64,000 bases of DNA. It comes from Shewanella yunxiaonensis. GTDB taxonomy: Bacteria; Pseudomonadota; Gammaproteobacteria; Enterobacterales; Shewanellaceae. A program made the translations under genes and the position numbers. The DNA lies in the NCBI RefSeq assembly GCF_018223345.1, contig NZ_CP073587.1, positions 779,001 to 843,000 on the forward strand, written 5' to 3'. The notes below the pieces were generated by a model that did not search any database, was not told the origin of the DNA, and was given only the letters and a program-made list of their open reading frames with translations. Below, piece after piece: positions 30,297 to 42,695 of the stretch; position 1 is the stretch's first letter; every line of letters begins with the position of its first letter.

Positions 30297-30604
30297 TATT
30301 TGTCCCGAATTTGTCCATCTTATTGGGTATTCAAGCGCATTTATATTGCTGTTTTAGTACAGCTGCCAGTCCTTTGAAAAAACTCACCGTGCATCAGCGT
30401 AGCTACCCGGACGTGTATGTGTAATGCCTCGCTTGAACGTGCTGACTATAGTTTGACAAATATGCCTGCCGGTTATCTTACTATCGTCATTTAGTTGGCA
30501 TTCTAAAGAGGATGTTGTACGAAAACAATCATGCAGTTCTGAGTTAGGTAGTGCATAACAAAAAAGCGGCCAATGGGCCGCTTCTTCTCGATGTCTTAGT
30601 TTAA
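30297..30604. other. Intergenic region between the borosin operon and valS
   Basis: About 308 bases without a gene. It must hold the promoter of the borosin operon (minus strand; none convincing found, a TATAAA near 30340 lacks a -35). It also holds the valS terminator at 30556-30584. On the plus strand a TTGACA occurs near 30452 but with no clear -10. Confidence 0.5.
30556..30584 (-). terminator. Terminator downstream of valS
   Basis: AAGCGGCC / GGCCGCTT with an AAT-containing loop, followed on the minus strand by TTTTTTGTTATG. The plus-strand side has only CTTCTTC, so it favours valS. Confidence 0.85.
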
Positions 30605-33466
<2,862 letters not shown>

Positions 33467-33480
33467 GGGAACCAGTTTTC

Positions 33481-33945
33481 TCAAACAAAATTAATGGGTT
33501 GTGTTGCTAAATCTTGAGTGTTGAGCGCTATGCCCTGAGTGCGATATTGGCGGTAACGCGCTCGCGCTTGCTGTTTTTGTGCTTCATCACCCGCAACAAA
33601 ATCAATGATCTGGCTGAAGTTGCCCGCAAATGCTGGGACCTCGCTTGCCAGATTGATCAGCACTGGCCGCCGCACATTGGGGCCAAGTCTGTCAAAACCT
33701 ATCTCTACCGGCGCACCGTTTTTTGGCCCTTCTCCTTTGAGGTTATGGGGCACAAATGCGGTGGGTTCAAATTGCCACAGCAACTCATCAACCTGATACG
33801 CCTGCTGCTGATCTTCACAATGCACATATAGCCATTGCCCCTGCTGAAAATACTGCTGTGCCAAACGGCAGGCCAGTAGCGACACCTGTTCGCTGACATT
33901 GGCGGCCGGATTTGCGGGCAGCAGATAAAACAGTGCTTGGCTCAT
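33481..33945 (-). CDS. holC: DNA polymerase III chi subunit
   Basis: Clamp-loader accessory subunit linking DNA polymerase III to SSB. The protein has 154 residues. The N-terminal [48 protein letters not shown] and [10 protein letters not shown] segments are family-typical. It is usually preceded by pepA; here a gene-free stretch with inverted repeats and then a modF-like gene follow instead. Confidence 0.92.
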   Translation of the reverse strand: MSQALFYLLPANPAANVSEQVSLLACRLAQQYFQQGQWLYVHCEDQQQAYQVDELLWQFEPTAFVPHNLKGEGPKNGAPVEIGFDRLGPNVRRPVLINLASEVPAFAGNFSQIIDFVAGDEAQKQQARARYRQYRTQGIALNTQDLATQPINFV

Positions 33946-34082
33946 GTATCAGCAATGCCTTTGGAGATCCATTCGGGAATGGGGGATTCTACACCAAAGG
34001 GGGTGATAGGTTAAAGGTTAACAAAGAGTTGAATGTGGGAATCTGCCGCCGGTCCTATCGCAAACGTTTTTCGGGAAGCAGA

Positions 34083-34123
34083 ACTGCGGGTCGGTGGCGA
34101 TAAATGCGCGACTAACCCGCAGT
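34083..34123. repeat. Inverted repeat downstream of the ModF-like gene
   Basis: ACTGCGGGT (34083-34091) and ACCCGCAGT (34115-34123) are perfect 9-bp complements separated by 23 bases. They lie in the 187-base gap between the ModF-like gene and holC. No T-run follows, so a classical terminator is unlikely, but the RNA would fold stably. Confidence 0.55.
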
Positions 34124-34126
34124 AAA

Positions 34127-34146
34127 CCGCCGTCAGCGTGCGGCGG
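34127..34146 (-). terminator. GC hairpin overlapping the 3' end of the ModF-like gene
   Basis: CCGCCG (34127-34132) pairs with CGGCGG (34141-34146). On the minus strand it spans the stop codon and is followed by TTTACT. A weak terminator. Confidence 0.4.
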
Positions 34147-35572
34147 CCGGCGTCAGTACTAACTTATGGCTACCGTTGCCTGCTGGCACAAAATCAGCAA
34201 AGTTTTGCACCGCATCCAGTGTATCTTCATGATGGTGGGTGACATACAGCAACTGACTGATATTACTGGCGGCGATGCGATTTAGGGCATGAAACACCAG
34301 CTTGCGGTTGAGGTAGTCCAGCCCCTGATAGGGTTCATCAAGGATTAACAGCGCTGGCTGTTTGATCAGCGCCCGGGCGATCAGCAACAGTCGTTGTTGA
34401 CCATAATCCAGTGAGCGGAAGCCCGTCTTGGCAAAGTCACTCATCTCCAGCATTTCCAGCCAGGTTTGCGCATTGCTGATTTGTAACGCAGAGGGTTTCT
34501 GGTACAGACCGATGGAATCAAAATAACCCGAGAGTAGGACTTCTAAGGCGCTGCAGTTAACCCGGTATTGCAGATGCAGTGACGAAGACACGACGCCGAT
34601 ATTCTTTTTAATTTCCCAGATGCTTTCCCCGCTACCGCGTTTAACGCCAAGAATGGTGATGTCATTGCTGTAGCACTGCGGATGATCACCCAGGATCAGC
34701 CCTAGCAGGGTACTTTTGCCCGCCCCATTGGGACCGCGTAATTGCCAGTGTTCACCGCGGTTAATCGTCCAGTTTACATGTTCAAAAATCAGAGAATCGG
34801 TGTAAGCCACTCTTACGTCATTTAACTGCACCAGCGGATTGGGATAATTAGCATGATCTTGCTGCTTTAGCAGCGCCAGCATCCGTGCACTTTTCTCTTC
34901 AGATAACGCCTGCATCTGCGCCAGTAACGGATGCTGTTGCCATTCTTCACGGCTCAGCGTTTGTGTCAGCTGGTGGTCATCAAACAACGCCATATGGCTG
35001 ATAAAGGCAGGCAGTTCATCTTCACGACTGGTGAGCAGCAGCAACTGCGTATGCTTGGCGAGCGTTTGCAACAGTTTGGTCAATGCGGCGCGATGGGCAA
35101 CGTCGAGTCCGGCATAAGGCTCATCCAGGATCAACCATTGCGGTTGACCGGCAATGGCTTTTGCCAGCATTAAGCGCCGGGTTTCACCGGTAGATAACAG
35201 GCGAAAACCACGATCTTTGAGATGGGTTAGGTCGGTGATCGCTAATAGCTCGGGTAGTGTCTGCAGATCACAACCATTATCCAGCAAGATCTGCGATACA
35301 GTGTCGCCGCTTTGCATGTCGCTTTCATCTTCTGCAATCTGTTGATCCAATAGTTTTTGTTGCTGTTGCAGCGACACACAAGCCACGCTGGCGGGTAGTC
35401 CTTCAATCGTACCTTTATGTGGTGTTAACTCACCACTGAGCAGCCCGACGAGCAGTTCGGCTGCCTGGCCTTGTCCGGCAAACACGCCCCAGTGTTCACC
35501 CGCGGCAATGTGCCACTCTTCAATAAACAGTTTGCTGGAAGCGGTTTGGTATTTCAGATTCTGAATAAGCAT
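34133..35572 (-). CDS. ModF-like duplicated ABC ATPase
   Basis: Two ABC ATPase domains in one chain of about 479 residues, like E. coli ModF (photorepair-linked PhrA). The ATG at 35572 is chosen for alignment with that family; 35644 is the longest possible start. The second domain has an intact Walker A (RGPNGAGKST, about 280-288), signature-like LDYGQQR and Walker B LLILDEPYQGLD. The first domain keeps LSTGETRRL and LILDEPYAGLD, but its Walker A reads AGQGQAAEL (32-40) without the Lys and Ser/Thr. No modABC permease genes lie nearby. The cellular role is unclear. Confidence 0.82.
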   Translation of the reverse strand: MLIQNLKYQTASSKLFIEEWHIAAGEHWGVFAGQGQAAELLVGLLSGELTPHKGTIEGLPASVACVSLQQQQKLLDQQIAEDESDMQSGDTVSQILLDNGCDLQTLPELLAITDLTHLKDRGFRLLSTGETRRLMLAKAIAGQPQWLILDEPYAGLDVAHRAALTKLLQTLAKHTQLLLLTSREDELPAFISHMALFDDHQLTQTLSREEWQQHPLLAQMQALSEEKSARMLALLKQQDHANYPNPLVQLNDVRVAYTDSLIFEHVNWTINRGEHWQLRGPNGAGKSTLLGLILGDHPQCYSNDITILGVKRGSGESIWEIKKNIGVVSSSLHLQYRVNCSALEVLLSGYFDSIGLYQKPSALQISNAQTWLEMLEMSDFAKTGFRSLDYGQQRLLLIARALIKQPALLILDEPYQGLDYLNRKLVFHALNRIAASNISQLLYVTHHHEDTLDAVQNFADFVPAGNGSHKLVLTPAAAR

Positions 35573-35662
35573 TTGGTTGTGAAAGTTAACGATTACGACA
35601 GCAGGGTTTCCATACTGCAATAATCGCTTAGCGAATGCCAGCACTTAACGTGGCGTTTAGTC

Positions 35663-36457
35663 TCAGCTACCGGATTTTGTCTGGTATTCTGCCGCTGTTG
35701 CGATATATGGCATTGAAGCGGTGACCGGGCCGATATTCCACCGCAGGTTATAAGCGGCATGAGTCGGGATTTGAGTAGTAAACGGTGCTGGTGCAGTGGT
35801 TGACCACATGGTATGCACACCAATGGTATCTTGCCAAGCTCAGGCGGTGCCGCCTGCATAGCGCAAGCTGATACTGTAAATTTGCTTTGGATTGTGCTGC
35901 TTAAGCCCTTGTCCCATGAATATTGCGCGGGGATCCCATGTGGTACCAGGCGTCATGCTTTGCATGATAATCCCCCGAATAAGTCAGCAGTTTCTGCCCG
36001 TGATAGTCATCCATAATATTTTGTGCCATTACTGCATCGCGGTCGTCGGCGGGACTGTTAAACAGCAATATGGAGCGTTGCGGATAGGTCTGTCTAGCAT
36101 CTATGAGTTTCTCCAGCAACTGATACATCGCTTTACTGCTGTGGCCATCATGGGAACCTTGCGACTCTTTATCTACTGCCAACCACTGCTGTAGTGAATT
36201 TTATTCGTGAGCGTTATGCCTTTGATAGCCGTCAGCTCTAAGCCGACAGTAATTGCTTTTGGATTGTCGGCCAACGCTGCACAGACGACATCGTAAAAAG
36301 CCTGCGGTGCTTCGTTAGTCCCATCATATTCACCTATCATCACAATCTGATGTTGATGTACCGCATCAGCAACCGCTTTGGGCAGCGGATTACAGGCATA
36401 GGCCGCATGGTTACTGCACAAAATGGCAGCGATGATGAGTCCTTTTAGGTAGTTCAT
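35663..36457 (-). pseudogene. Frameshifted exported protein gene (ChaN/esterase-like family, uncertain)
   Basis: The first piece (36457 to about 36173) starts with a signal peptide (MNYLKGLIIAAILCSNHAAYA) and then VMIGEYDGTNEAPQAFYD. At about 36175 the coding continues in another frame (KESQGSHDGHSSKAMYQLLEKL to TYSGDYHAKHDAWYHMG), then shifts again near 35935 (GIPAQYSWDKGLSS) and probably once more near 35815 to end at 35663 (TKSGS). I see at least two, probably three, frameshifts and no internal restart. The motif set (GEYDGTNEAP, GLEL, then a SGDYHA-type segment) suggests a putative hydrolase-like exported family I cannot name precisely. Confidence 0.7.
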
Positions 36458-36625
36458 TAATGCGTTCCTTCGGCATGAGCTGTTACTGGCAGCCTTTAAT
36501 ATTTTTATGTGGTGGTAACGCAGCGACTGTTGTTTTTATGGACAATGTTCGGAAAACAAAAAATGCTATAAAGATCAATGAACTGTTATGGTATGAATTC
36601 AAGTTAAGTATGCCAATTGCTCAAA

Positions 36626-37450
36626 TTACTGAGCAGCAGTTGCGCCTTCTGCTGAACTGGCCGATTTGGGTAGCAGGCCACTCACATCATTAATATTACG
36701 GTCGGTAGCGGGCAGGATGTCATCGCCGGTTAACGGTTTGCCATCATCACCACGCGCCAGCAGTTGGTAGTGCTCACTATCCAGCCGCTGATAATAAAAA
36801 TCCTCCTGGCTGTTTTTAAAAGAGGTGTCCTGTAGTGATACCTTACTTAGCGGAAAGGCTTGTCGCAGTGCTGGTAATGACGGCGGATATTCACCATGGC
36901 GAAATCGGTATAACTCTACTTGTGAGTAAAGGGTATTTAGATTGTCCTGTAACTGCTGAGTTTGGCGCTGTTCGTTGTCATTGCCGCTAATGTTGGTTTT
37001 ATGAAGCACCAGATACAAATAACCGTTAGTACTGAGCAGGGCGACTAAGCCGATAAGTGCCAGGCGTTTTCCTCCTGGGCGGGAAGTTAACAGCCCCCAA
37101 ATCAATGCAATAACCGCAAAAGGGATCCCCAATAACGGAATAAAGCCGATGCCACTGAGGAGGTAAGGAAAAACACCCAAAGGTTGTTGATTATTTTCTA
37201 CCGGTTTCAGCAAGGCAAGATCGATATCAACGCAGTCCGGTACTGCCTCGTGTTCATATGTCGTTTGCCCTGATGCCGGCGGGGAAGGGGGAGCATCCGC
37301 GTCAACTGGCGGCGTGTTTGACATTGGCGAATACCGTTGCAATAACCGCTGTCTGACAGCGTGGTAGCGTTCGGGGTATTGCTCACTATCGATGTGCTCA
37401 AACACATCTTCCAGTTCTTCGGTGCTGTAGTGACGGTAATTGGGTTCCAT
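36626..37450 (-). CDS. Unknown membrane protein with a pseudopilin-like C-terminal region
   Basis: About 274 residues from ATG 37450 (MEPNYRHYSTEELEDVFEHID). An N-terminal acidic helical region and a Pro-rich linker are followed by two close membrane helices (about 100-160; the GIGFIPLLGIPFAVIALIWG stretch resembles DUF4190-type segments). After these comes a soluble domain whose YRFRHGEYPPSLPALRQ and YYQRLDSEHYQLLARGDDGK pattern recalls the C-terminal part of major pseudopilins such as GspG. No prepilin cleavage site is visible. I cannot assign a function. Confidence 0.72.
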   Translation of the reverse strand: MEPNYRHYSTEELEDVFEHIDSEQYPERYHAVRQRLLQRYSPMSNTPPVDADAPPSPPASGQTTYEHEAVPDCVDIDLALLKPVENNQQPLGVFPYLLSGIGFIPLLGIPFAVIALIWGLLTSRPGGKRLALIGLVALLSTNGYLYLVLHKTNISGNDNEQRQTQQLQDNLNTLYSQVELYRFRHGEYPPSLPALRQAFPLSKVSLQDTSFKNSQEDFYYQRLDSEHYQLLARGDDGKPLTGDDILPATDRNINDVSGLLPKSASSAEGATAAQ

Positions 37451-37542
37451 CCTGATAGTCACAATTTAGGCGAGTGGTGAAGCTGCCATTCATCATCATG
37501 TGGTTGATATACAACAATTTGCAACGGAATTATATCAATAAA

Positions 37543-37565
37543 AAGAGGTGCCGTTGGCACCTCTT
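37543..37565 (-). terminator. Terminator after the M1 metallopeptidase gene
   Basis: AAGAGGTGCC / GGCACCTCTT stem, followed on the minus strand by TTTTTATTG. Confidence 0.82.
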
Positions 37566-37577
37566 GTCTTGTTAGTT

Positions 37578-39545
37578 TTACAGCGTGAGGCTGTTATTGC
37601 TGCGATCAGCATCCGGCAACTTATGATCCGGATCTAAAGTAGCGTTTTTCACTGCTTTGGTTACCGGTAACACCACGGTTGGCGTACCGGAGCGCATCCA
37701 GCTTTCAACGGGGATCCGGAAGTTCTCACTGGTGCCATCGGTGTATTGCAGACGTAAGGTGGCTGGCATTACCAGTTTCTGGTTGCTGATAAAGCTCACC
37801 GCAGTGCCCTTGCCTTTCTTGTCATCAACGGCTTTGACCGCAGTGATCCCCATATCTAATTGCCAGTTGTTGAGATACCAACCGCGCCACCACCAGGACA
37901 AATCTTCTCCTGCAGCACTTTCCATAAAGCGGAAGAAATCTGAAGGGGATGGGTGTTTGTAAGCCCAAGTGGCAATGTACTGTTTGAATGCCGGGTCAAA
38001 GCGTTCCGGGCCGAGGATCTGTTCACGCAACAGCACCAGTCCCAAAGCCCCTTTAAAGTAGGGAACCGGATGACGGTATTTCTCGGCAGTGGCTTCAGCC
38101 GGTGCCATCAGTGTCGGTGCTTCAGGATCTGCCAGCACCGGCAGAATTTCATCCACGGGATTGCCACCTTTGGGTGCATATTCACCGTCACGTTTTGGCG
38201 CAAATTCTCCGTGATTAAACGCGTCGGAAGCGTAAACGTCGATAAAGGTGTTAAAACCTTCATCCATAAAGGCATAGCGACGTTCATTTGAACCCACAAT
38301 CATCGGGAACCAGCTATGCCCGATTTCATGGGCAGTGATCCAAAACAGGAATTCATCATGATCACGCATACCATCAAACACAATGCCAGGATATTCCATG
38401 CCTGCACCGTGACCGCCCAGATTGACAGCTACCGGCCAAGGATAAGGATACCACTGAGAAAAGTGCTCAATCACGCCTTTGACATACTCAGTCGAACGGT
38501 CCCATTTTTTTGCGCCAGCGGCTTCAGGTGGGTAGGCAGACATGGCTAATGAGGTCTTACCGTTCGGCAGATTGATACGGGCAGCATCGATGACAAACGC
38601 AGGCGATGCGGCAAATGCCACGTCACGGGTATGTTCCATCCGGAAATGCCAGTCAAGATTGCCATGATTAACTGGACGGCTGTCGGCACTTTCCACTTCA
38701 TCTGCGCGACGGATATAAACCGTTTTATCGCTTGCTTCGGCTTGTTTTAGGCGTTGTTGCTCGGTCTTTGTCAGCACATCTTTCGGGTTGATGAGCTTAC
38801 CGGAACCTACCACCCAGTAATTCCACGGTACGGTTACGGTGTAATCAATGGTGCCGTATTCCAGATAAAATTCAGAGCCGATATAAGGGTTGTTGTTCCA
38901 GCCATGAAGATCGTCATAGACCGCCATCCGCGGGAACCACTGTGCCACTTCAAAAATTTTACCTTTTTCTGAAGGGGTCACTGCCGTGCGGCCGCCCCAG
39001 GTACCGGGCATTTGATAGCTGTAGTTGATCTCCAGTTGCAATTTGCCCCCCTTGGCTGCGAGGGGTTCACTCAAGTCGACTCGCATACGGGTGTCATCGA
39101 CCAGAAATTTAGCGTCGTAGCTTTCGCCATCAAGGCGCACGGTAACTTTATCGAGCTGATAACCATCAGTGAAACTGCCGCGACGCCACTCGGTTGCCAT
39201 GGTAGAACGGCTGTCTTTACGGTACATGTTCTGATCCAGCTGTATCCAGAGTTCTGGCAGTGCATCAGGACTGTTGTTGGTGTAGGTAATAACTTCTGTA
39301 CCATGGATAGTGTCATGGTCAGTATCGATAGTGGCATGAAGTTTATAGTCGACCCGGTTTTGCCAGAACATGGCCCCAGGCTTTCCTGCACCACTGCGAA
39401 TAGCGGTCGCCGGACTTGGCATGGACAGTGGAGCAAACAGGGTTTGAGGGTTATAGGTAGAAGAGTTCTGGGCATCTGGCGCGGCAACGGCCAACGTCGA
39501 ACAGCCCGCCATAAATACGGCGGTTGCCCTGAGCCAATTAAGCAT
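37578..39545 (-). CDS. Exported M1-family metallopeptidase
   Basis: 655 residues with a signal peptide (MLNWLRATAVFMAGCSTLAVAA; the cysteine lies before the predicted cleavage site and has no clear lipobox). The catalytic signature is complete: HEIGHSW (about 406-412) and, 18 residues after HEIGH, the third zinc-ligand Glu in FMDEGFNTF. The GMEYPGIVF exopeptidase-type motif precedes it. It is a zinc aminopeptidase-like enzyme of the periplasm; substrates are unknown. AAAGGA is upstream of the chosen ATG. Monocistronic with its own terminator. Confidence 0.88.
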   Translation of the reverse strand: MLNWLRATAVFMAGCSTLAVAAPDAQNSSTYNPQTLFAPLSMPSPATAIRSGAGKPGAMFWQNRVDYKLHATIDTDHDTIHGTEVITYTNNSPDALPELWIQLDQNMYRKDSRSTMATEWRRGSFTDGYQLDKVTVRLDGESYDAKFLVDDTRMRVDLSEPLAAKGGKLQLEINYSYQMPGTWGGRTAVTPSEKGKIFEVAQWFPRMAVYDDLHGWNNNPYIGSEFYLEYGTIDYTVTVPWNYWVVGSGKLINPKDVLTKTEQQRLKQAEASDKTVYIRRADEVESADSRPVNHGNLDWHFRMEHTRDVAFAASPAFVIDAARINLPNGKTSLAMSAYPPEAAGAKKWDRSTEYVKGVIEHFSQWYPYPWPVAVNLGGHGAGMEYPGIVFDGMRDHDEFLFWITAHEIGHSWFPMIVGSNERRYAFMDEGFNTFIDVYASDAFNHGEFAPKRDGEYAPKGGNPVDEILPVLADPEAPTLMAPAEATAEKYRHPVPYFKGALGLVLLREQILGPERFDPAFKQYIATWAYKHPSPSDFFRFMESAAGEDLSWWWRGWYLNNWQLDMGITAVKAVDDKKGKGTAVSFISNQKLVMPATLRLQYTDGTSENFRIPVESWMRSGTPTVVLPVTKAVKNATLDPDHKLPDADRSNNSLTL

Positions 39546-39751
39546 AACGGTTCCTTTATTGTTGTTTTCAGCAGACAAACTCAACTGACAGCGGAGGTGA
39601 TTCAGTTGAAGCTAACAGACCTCATAACATAACAACTGACGCGGCACTAGACGAGAGTCTTAATGACGTTGCCCGGTAATCTTTACACAGGGAATTGTTA
39701 CAAAACTTATTCAGTACTGTTATCAGGCATAACGGCGGTAGTTTGGGTTAT

Positions 39752-40072
39752 TTATTGGATAAGATTTTGGCGTGTTTGCGGGTCTTGCAGCAGCCATTCA
39801 TTCGCTGCATTGGCTTCAATCACTTCCTGCAATTGAAATTGCTTGTAGTAGCCTGCTGCAATGAAAGGATCGGCTTTAATGAGCTGCTCTGCGGTTTGCC
39901 TGTCACTGCATTCCAGTAATTGCATGGCACCCTGATTGTTGGCAAATGGCCCACAGCAACGCAATACGCCCCTGTTGCTAAGAGATTGTAGATGGTTTAC
40001 ATGCGCCTGTAATAACTCAGTGGTCAGGCTTTCCGCTTTCTTATCTGAAAATAACGCCAGAAAACACGTCAT
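39752..40072 (-). CDS. YciI-like protein
   Basis: 106 residues. The YCII domain (dimeric alpha-beta barrel) fits the pattern HVNHLQSLSNRGVLRCCGPF, a short gap, then SDRQTAEQLIKADPFIAAGYYKQFQL, with the conserved DPF. The catalytic role is unproven in the family. It lies alone between two larger genes on the same strand. Confidence 0.8.
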   Translation of the reverse strand: MTCFLALFSDKKAESLTTELLQAHVNHLQSLSNRGVLRCCGPFANNQGAMQLLECSDRQTAEQLIKADPFIAAGYYKQFQLQEVIEANAANEWLLQDPQTRQNLIQ

Positions 40073-40181
40073 AGTACCTTCCTGATTTGTTAATGATGCT
40101 TGTTACAGTACTGCCGATTCGCGGCGTAAACAATAACGCCCCCGTTGTGGAGGCGTTATTCAGGTACGGTGCAGCACCCAG

Positions 40182-42491
40182 TTAGTCAGTACTTACCAAT
40201 AATGGTGCGTGGCAGCTCTTTTGGATCACTACTGCCACCGATTTTGAGGTCGGAGTTTCACTGCGATCACCAAAACTATCCAGTGGGATCAAGGCGTTGG
40301 CTTCTGGGAAATAGGCTGCCAGATTACCTCGGGCGATTTCATGGGGGACAACTTTAAAGGCATAAATATGCCGCGCAATATCATCGTGCCAGAGACTGGT
40401 GATATCCACCAAATCGCCAGTGTTTAGTCCTAACTGCTGCATGTCTTGCGGATTGACAAACACCACATTGCGTTCGCCGAAAACACTGCGGTAGCGGTCA
40501 TCGTAACCATAGATAGTCGTGTTGTACTGATCGTGTGAGCGCATGGTTTGCAGCAGGAATATTTGCTGGCCGTTAGTCTTGGCCTTGGGCAGAGGCACTA
40601 TGGCGTCTGGCAAGGGATAACTTAACATCTGGGCTTTACCGGATACGGTGTGCCACTGGCGTTCACGGGCGGAATTGCCCAGATAAAATCCCCCCGGCGC
40701 ATTCAGCCGCTGATTAAATTGACTGAATCCGGGGATCACCTGTTCAATCAGATCGCGGATGCGATCATAGTTATCTGTCAGTGCTTGCCAGTCTACCGGG
40801 GTGTGTTCTCCCAAGGTTGCTTTCGCTATGCCAGCCACAATCGCGATTTCGGAACGGATATCTTCATCTCGCATATCCACTTTTCCAGCAGAACCGTGCA
40901 CCATCGAAAACGAGTCTTCCACGGTAATTTGCTGTGGGCCGGCCGCTTGCAGATCGATATCAGTCCGACCTAGACAGGGGAGAATGAGTGCGTTTTGCCC
41001 CGGATTGACGTGGGTTCGGTTAAGCTTGGTAGCAATATTCACGGTGAGCGCTGCACCTCGCATGGCGCTAGCCACTCTGCTGGTATCGGGCGCTGCCGCT
41101 ACCAGATTGCCACCAAGACCAATAAATACTTTGCTGTCACCGCGGCGCAGCGCTTCCAGTGCGGCGACCACACCATGCCCCGGCTTCCGTGGTGGCGCAA
41201 AGCCAAAAACCTGTTCCATTTTGTCGAGAAACGCCGCGGTAGGTTTCTCATTAATGCCAACTGTTCTGTCTCCCTGAACATTGGAGTGACCCCGTACCGG
41301 ACATAATCCCGCGCCTTCTTTTCCTACCTGACCAAACAGTAATTGCAGATTCACCAGTTCCTGAATGGTTTGTACAGAATGTTTGTGTTGGGTCACGCCC
41401 ATGGCCCAGGTGACGATCACGCTGTCGGCCGCCTGATAAATATCGGCCGCCTGAGTGATCTGCTGTTGGCTGAGACCGGATTGTTGTTCAATCTGCTGCC
41501 AGGAAGTGGCATCTACCTGCGCCAGATAAGCATCAATCCCTTGCGTATGTTGTTCAATAAAAGGCAGATCAAACACAGTATTACCGCTAGCCACCGCGTC
41601 TCGATGACGGGCTAGCAAAACCTTAACCATGCCGCGCACAGCCGCCATATCGCCACCCAGTTTAGGAATAAAATAATCACTGGTGGTGGGGGTATAGCCG
41701 TTGCTAAGCATCTCCAGCGGGTCCTGCGGGTTAGTAAACCGCTCCAGACCACGTTCCTTCAAATTGTTAAAAGCAACAATACGAGCGCCACGTTTATAGG
41801 CACTTGCGAGCGTTTCCAGCATTCGTGGATGGTTGGTGCCGGGATTTTGCCCAAACAGAAAGATCGCATCGGCCTTTTCAAAATCTTCAATGCGGGTAGT
41901 GCCTTTGCCAACACCTATGGCTTCTGCGAGTCCGACACTGGTGGCCTCATGGCACATATTGGAGCAATCTGGAAAATTATTAGTGCCATAGCGGCGGGCA
42001 AATAGTTGATACAGGAAGGCAGCCTCATTACTGGCGCGGCCAGAGGTGTAAAATTCTGCCTGATCCGGATTATCCAGGGCATTCAGATGTTGCGCAATAA
42101 ATGCAAAAGCGTCGTCCCAGCTGATCGCCTCATAATGATCTGTCGCTGCGTTGTAACATACTGGCTCACTCAGTCGCCCCTGAAATTCCAGCCAATAATC
42201 ACTTTGTTTATTGAGCCAACTGACGCTGTGTTCTGCAAAAAATTTGCTATCAACGCGCTTAGAAGTGGCTTCCCAGTTGACGGCTTTGGCACCATTTTCA
42301 CAAAAGCGGAAGTGACCGGGCACTCCTTTTTCACCCCAGGCACAGCCTGGACAATCAAACCCATGATCCTGATTCGTCCGTAATAGATTCATCAGATTCT
42401 TGGCTACGTTTTCACTTTTCAGCAGGTGTTCCGTGGTGGCTTTCAACGCCCCCCAACCACCGGCAGAGCCCGAATATTCTTTGTAACTCAT
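40182..42491 (-). CDS. FdhF/YdeP-family molybdopterin oxidoreductase
   Basis: About 769 residues from ATG 42491 (GAGG five bases upstream; MSYKEYSGSAGGWGAL); the longer frame to 42581 is unlikely. The N-terminal CPGC segment (HGFDCPGCAWGEKG), YTSGRASNEAAFLYQLFARRYG and LFGQNPGTNHPRM are characteristic of YdeP-type proteins, related to formate dehydrogenase alpha subunits but without the full four-Cys [4Fe-4S] signature. A molybdopterin-binding C-terminal domain follows (about 640-765). Electron partner and substrate are unknown; no fdh partners are nearby. Confidence 0.87.
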   Translation of the reverse strand: MSYKEYSGSAGGWGALKATTEHLLKSENVAKNLMNLLRTNQDHGFDCPGCAWGEKGVPGHFRFCENGAKAVNWEATSKRVDSKFFAEHSVSWLNKQSDYWLEFQGRLSEPVCYNAATDHYEAISWDDAFAFIAQHLNALDNPDQAEFYTSGRASNEAAFLYQLFARRYGTNNFPDCSNMCHEATSVGLAEAIGVGKGTTRIEDFEKADAIFLFGQNPGTNHPRMLETLASAYKRGARIVAFNNLKERGLERFTNPQDPLEMLSNGYTPTTSDYFIPKLGGDMAAVRGMVKVLLARHRDAVASGNTVFDLPFIEQHTQGIDAYLAQVDATSWQQIEQQSGLSQQQITQAADIYQAADSVIVTWAMGVTQHKHSVQTIQELVNLQLLFGQVGKEGAGLCPVRGHSNVQGDRTVGINEKPTAAFLDKMEQVFGFAPPRKPGHGVVAALEALRRGDSKVFIGLGGNLVAAAPDTSRVASAMRGAALTVNIATKLNRTHVNPGQNALILPCLGRTDIDLQAAGPQQITVEDSFSMVHGSAGKVDMRDEDIRSEIAIVAGIAKATLGEHTPVDWQALTDNYDRIRDLIEQVIPGFSQFNQRLNAPGGFYLGNSARERQWHTVSGKAQMLSYPLPDAIVPLPKAKTNGQQIFLLQTMRSHDQYNTTIYGYDDRYRSVFGERNVVFVNPQDMQQLGLNTGDLVDITSLWHDDIARHIYAFKVVPHEIARGNLAAYFPEANALIPLDSFGDRSETPTSKSVAVVIQKSCHAPLLVSTD

Positions 42492-42695
42492 TATCGCCTC
42501 ATCTCGCAGTGTCGGGCACTGCAGTCGTGGCCCGATCTCAAACTCAGTCATCGGGTCGAAAAAAATTGTGATATTAATCACGTTATTGAGGCTAATCTAG
42601 CGCTGAAAAAAAGGACTGGCAAGTAATTTAGATATGAAAAATCCATACTAAACATAATGTTATCGAAATGTTTACGCTTGGTGAGCGGCTATTAC

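Noticed and set aside
33912..34103. Plus-strand 63-codon frame in the holC upstream gap
   Set aside because: It overlaps the holC start antisense, lacks a ribosome site and family similarity.
39012..39632. Plus-strand open frame of 206 codons
   Set aside because: Antisense to the M1 metallopeptidase gene, which has a signal peptide, catalytic motifs and a good ribosome site.
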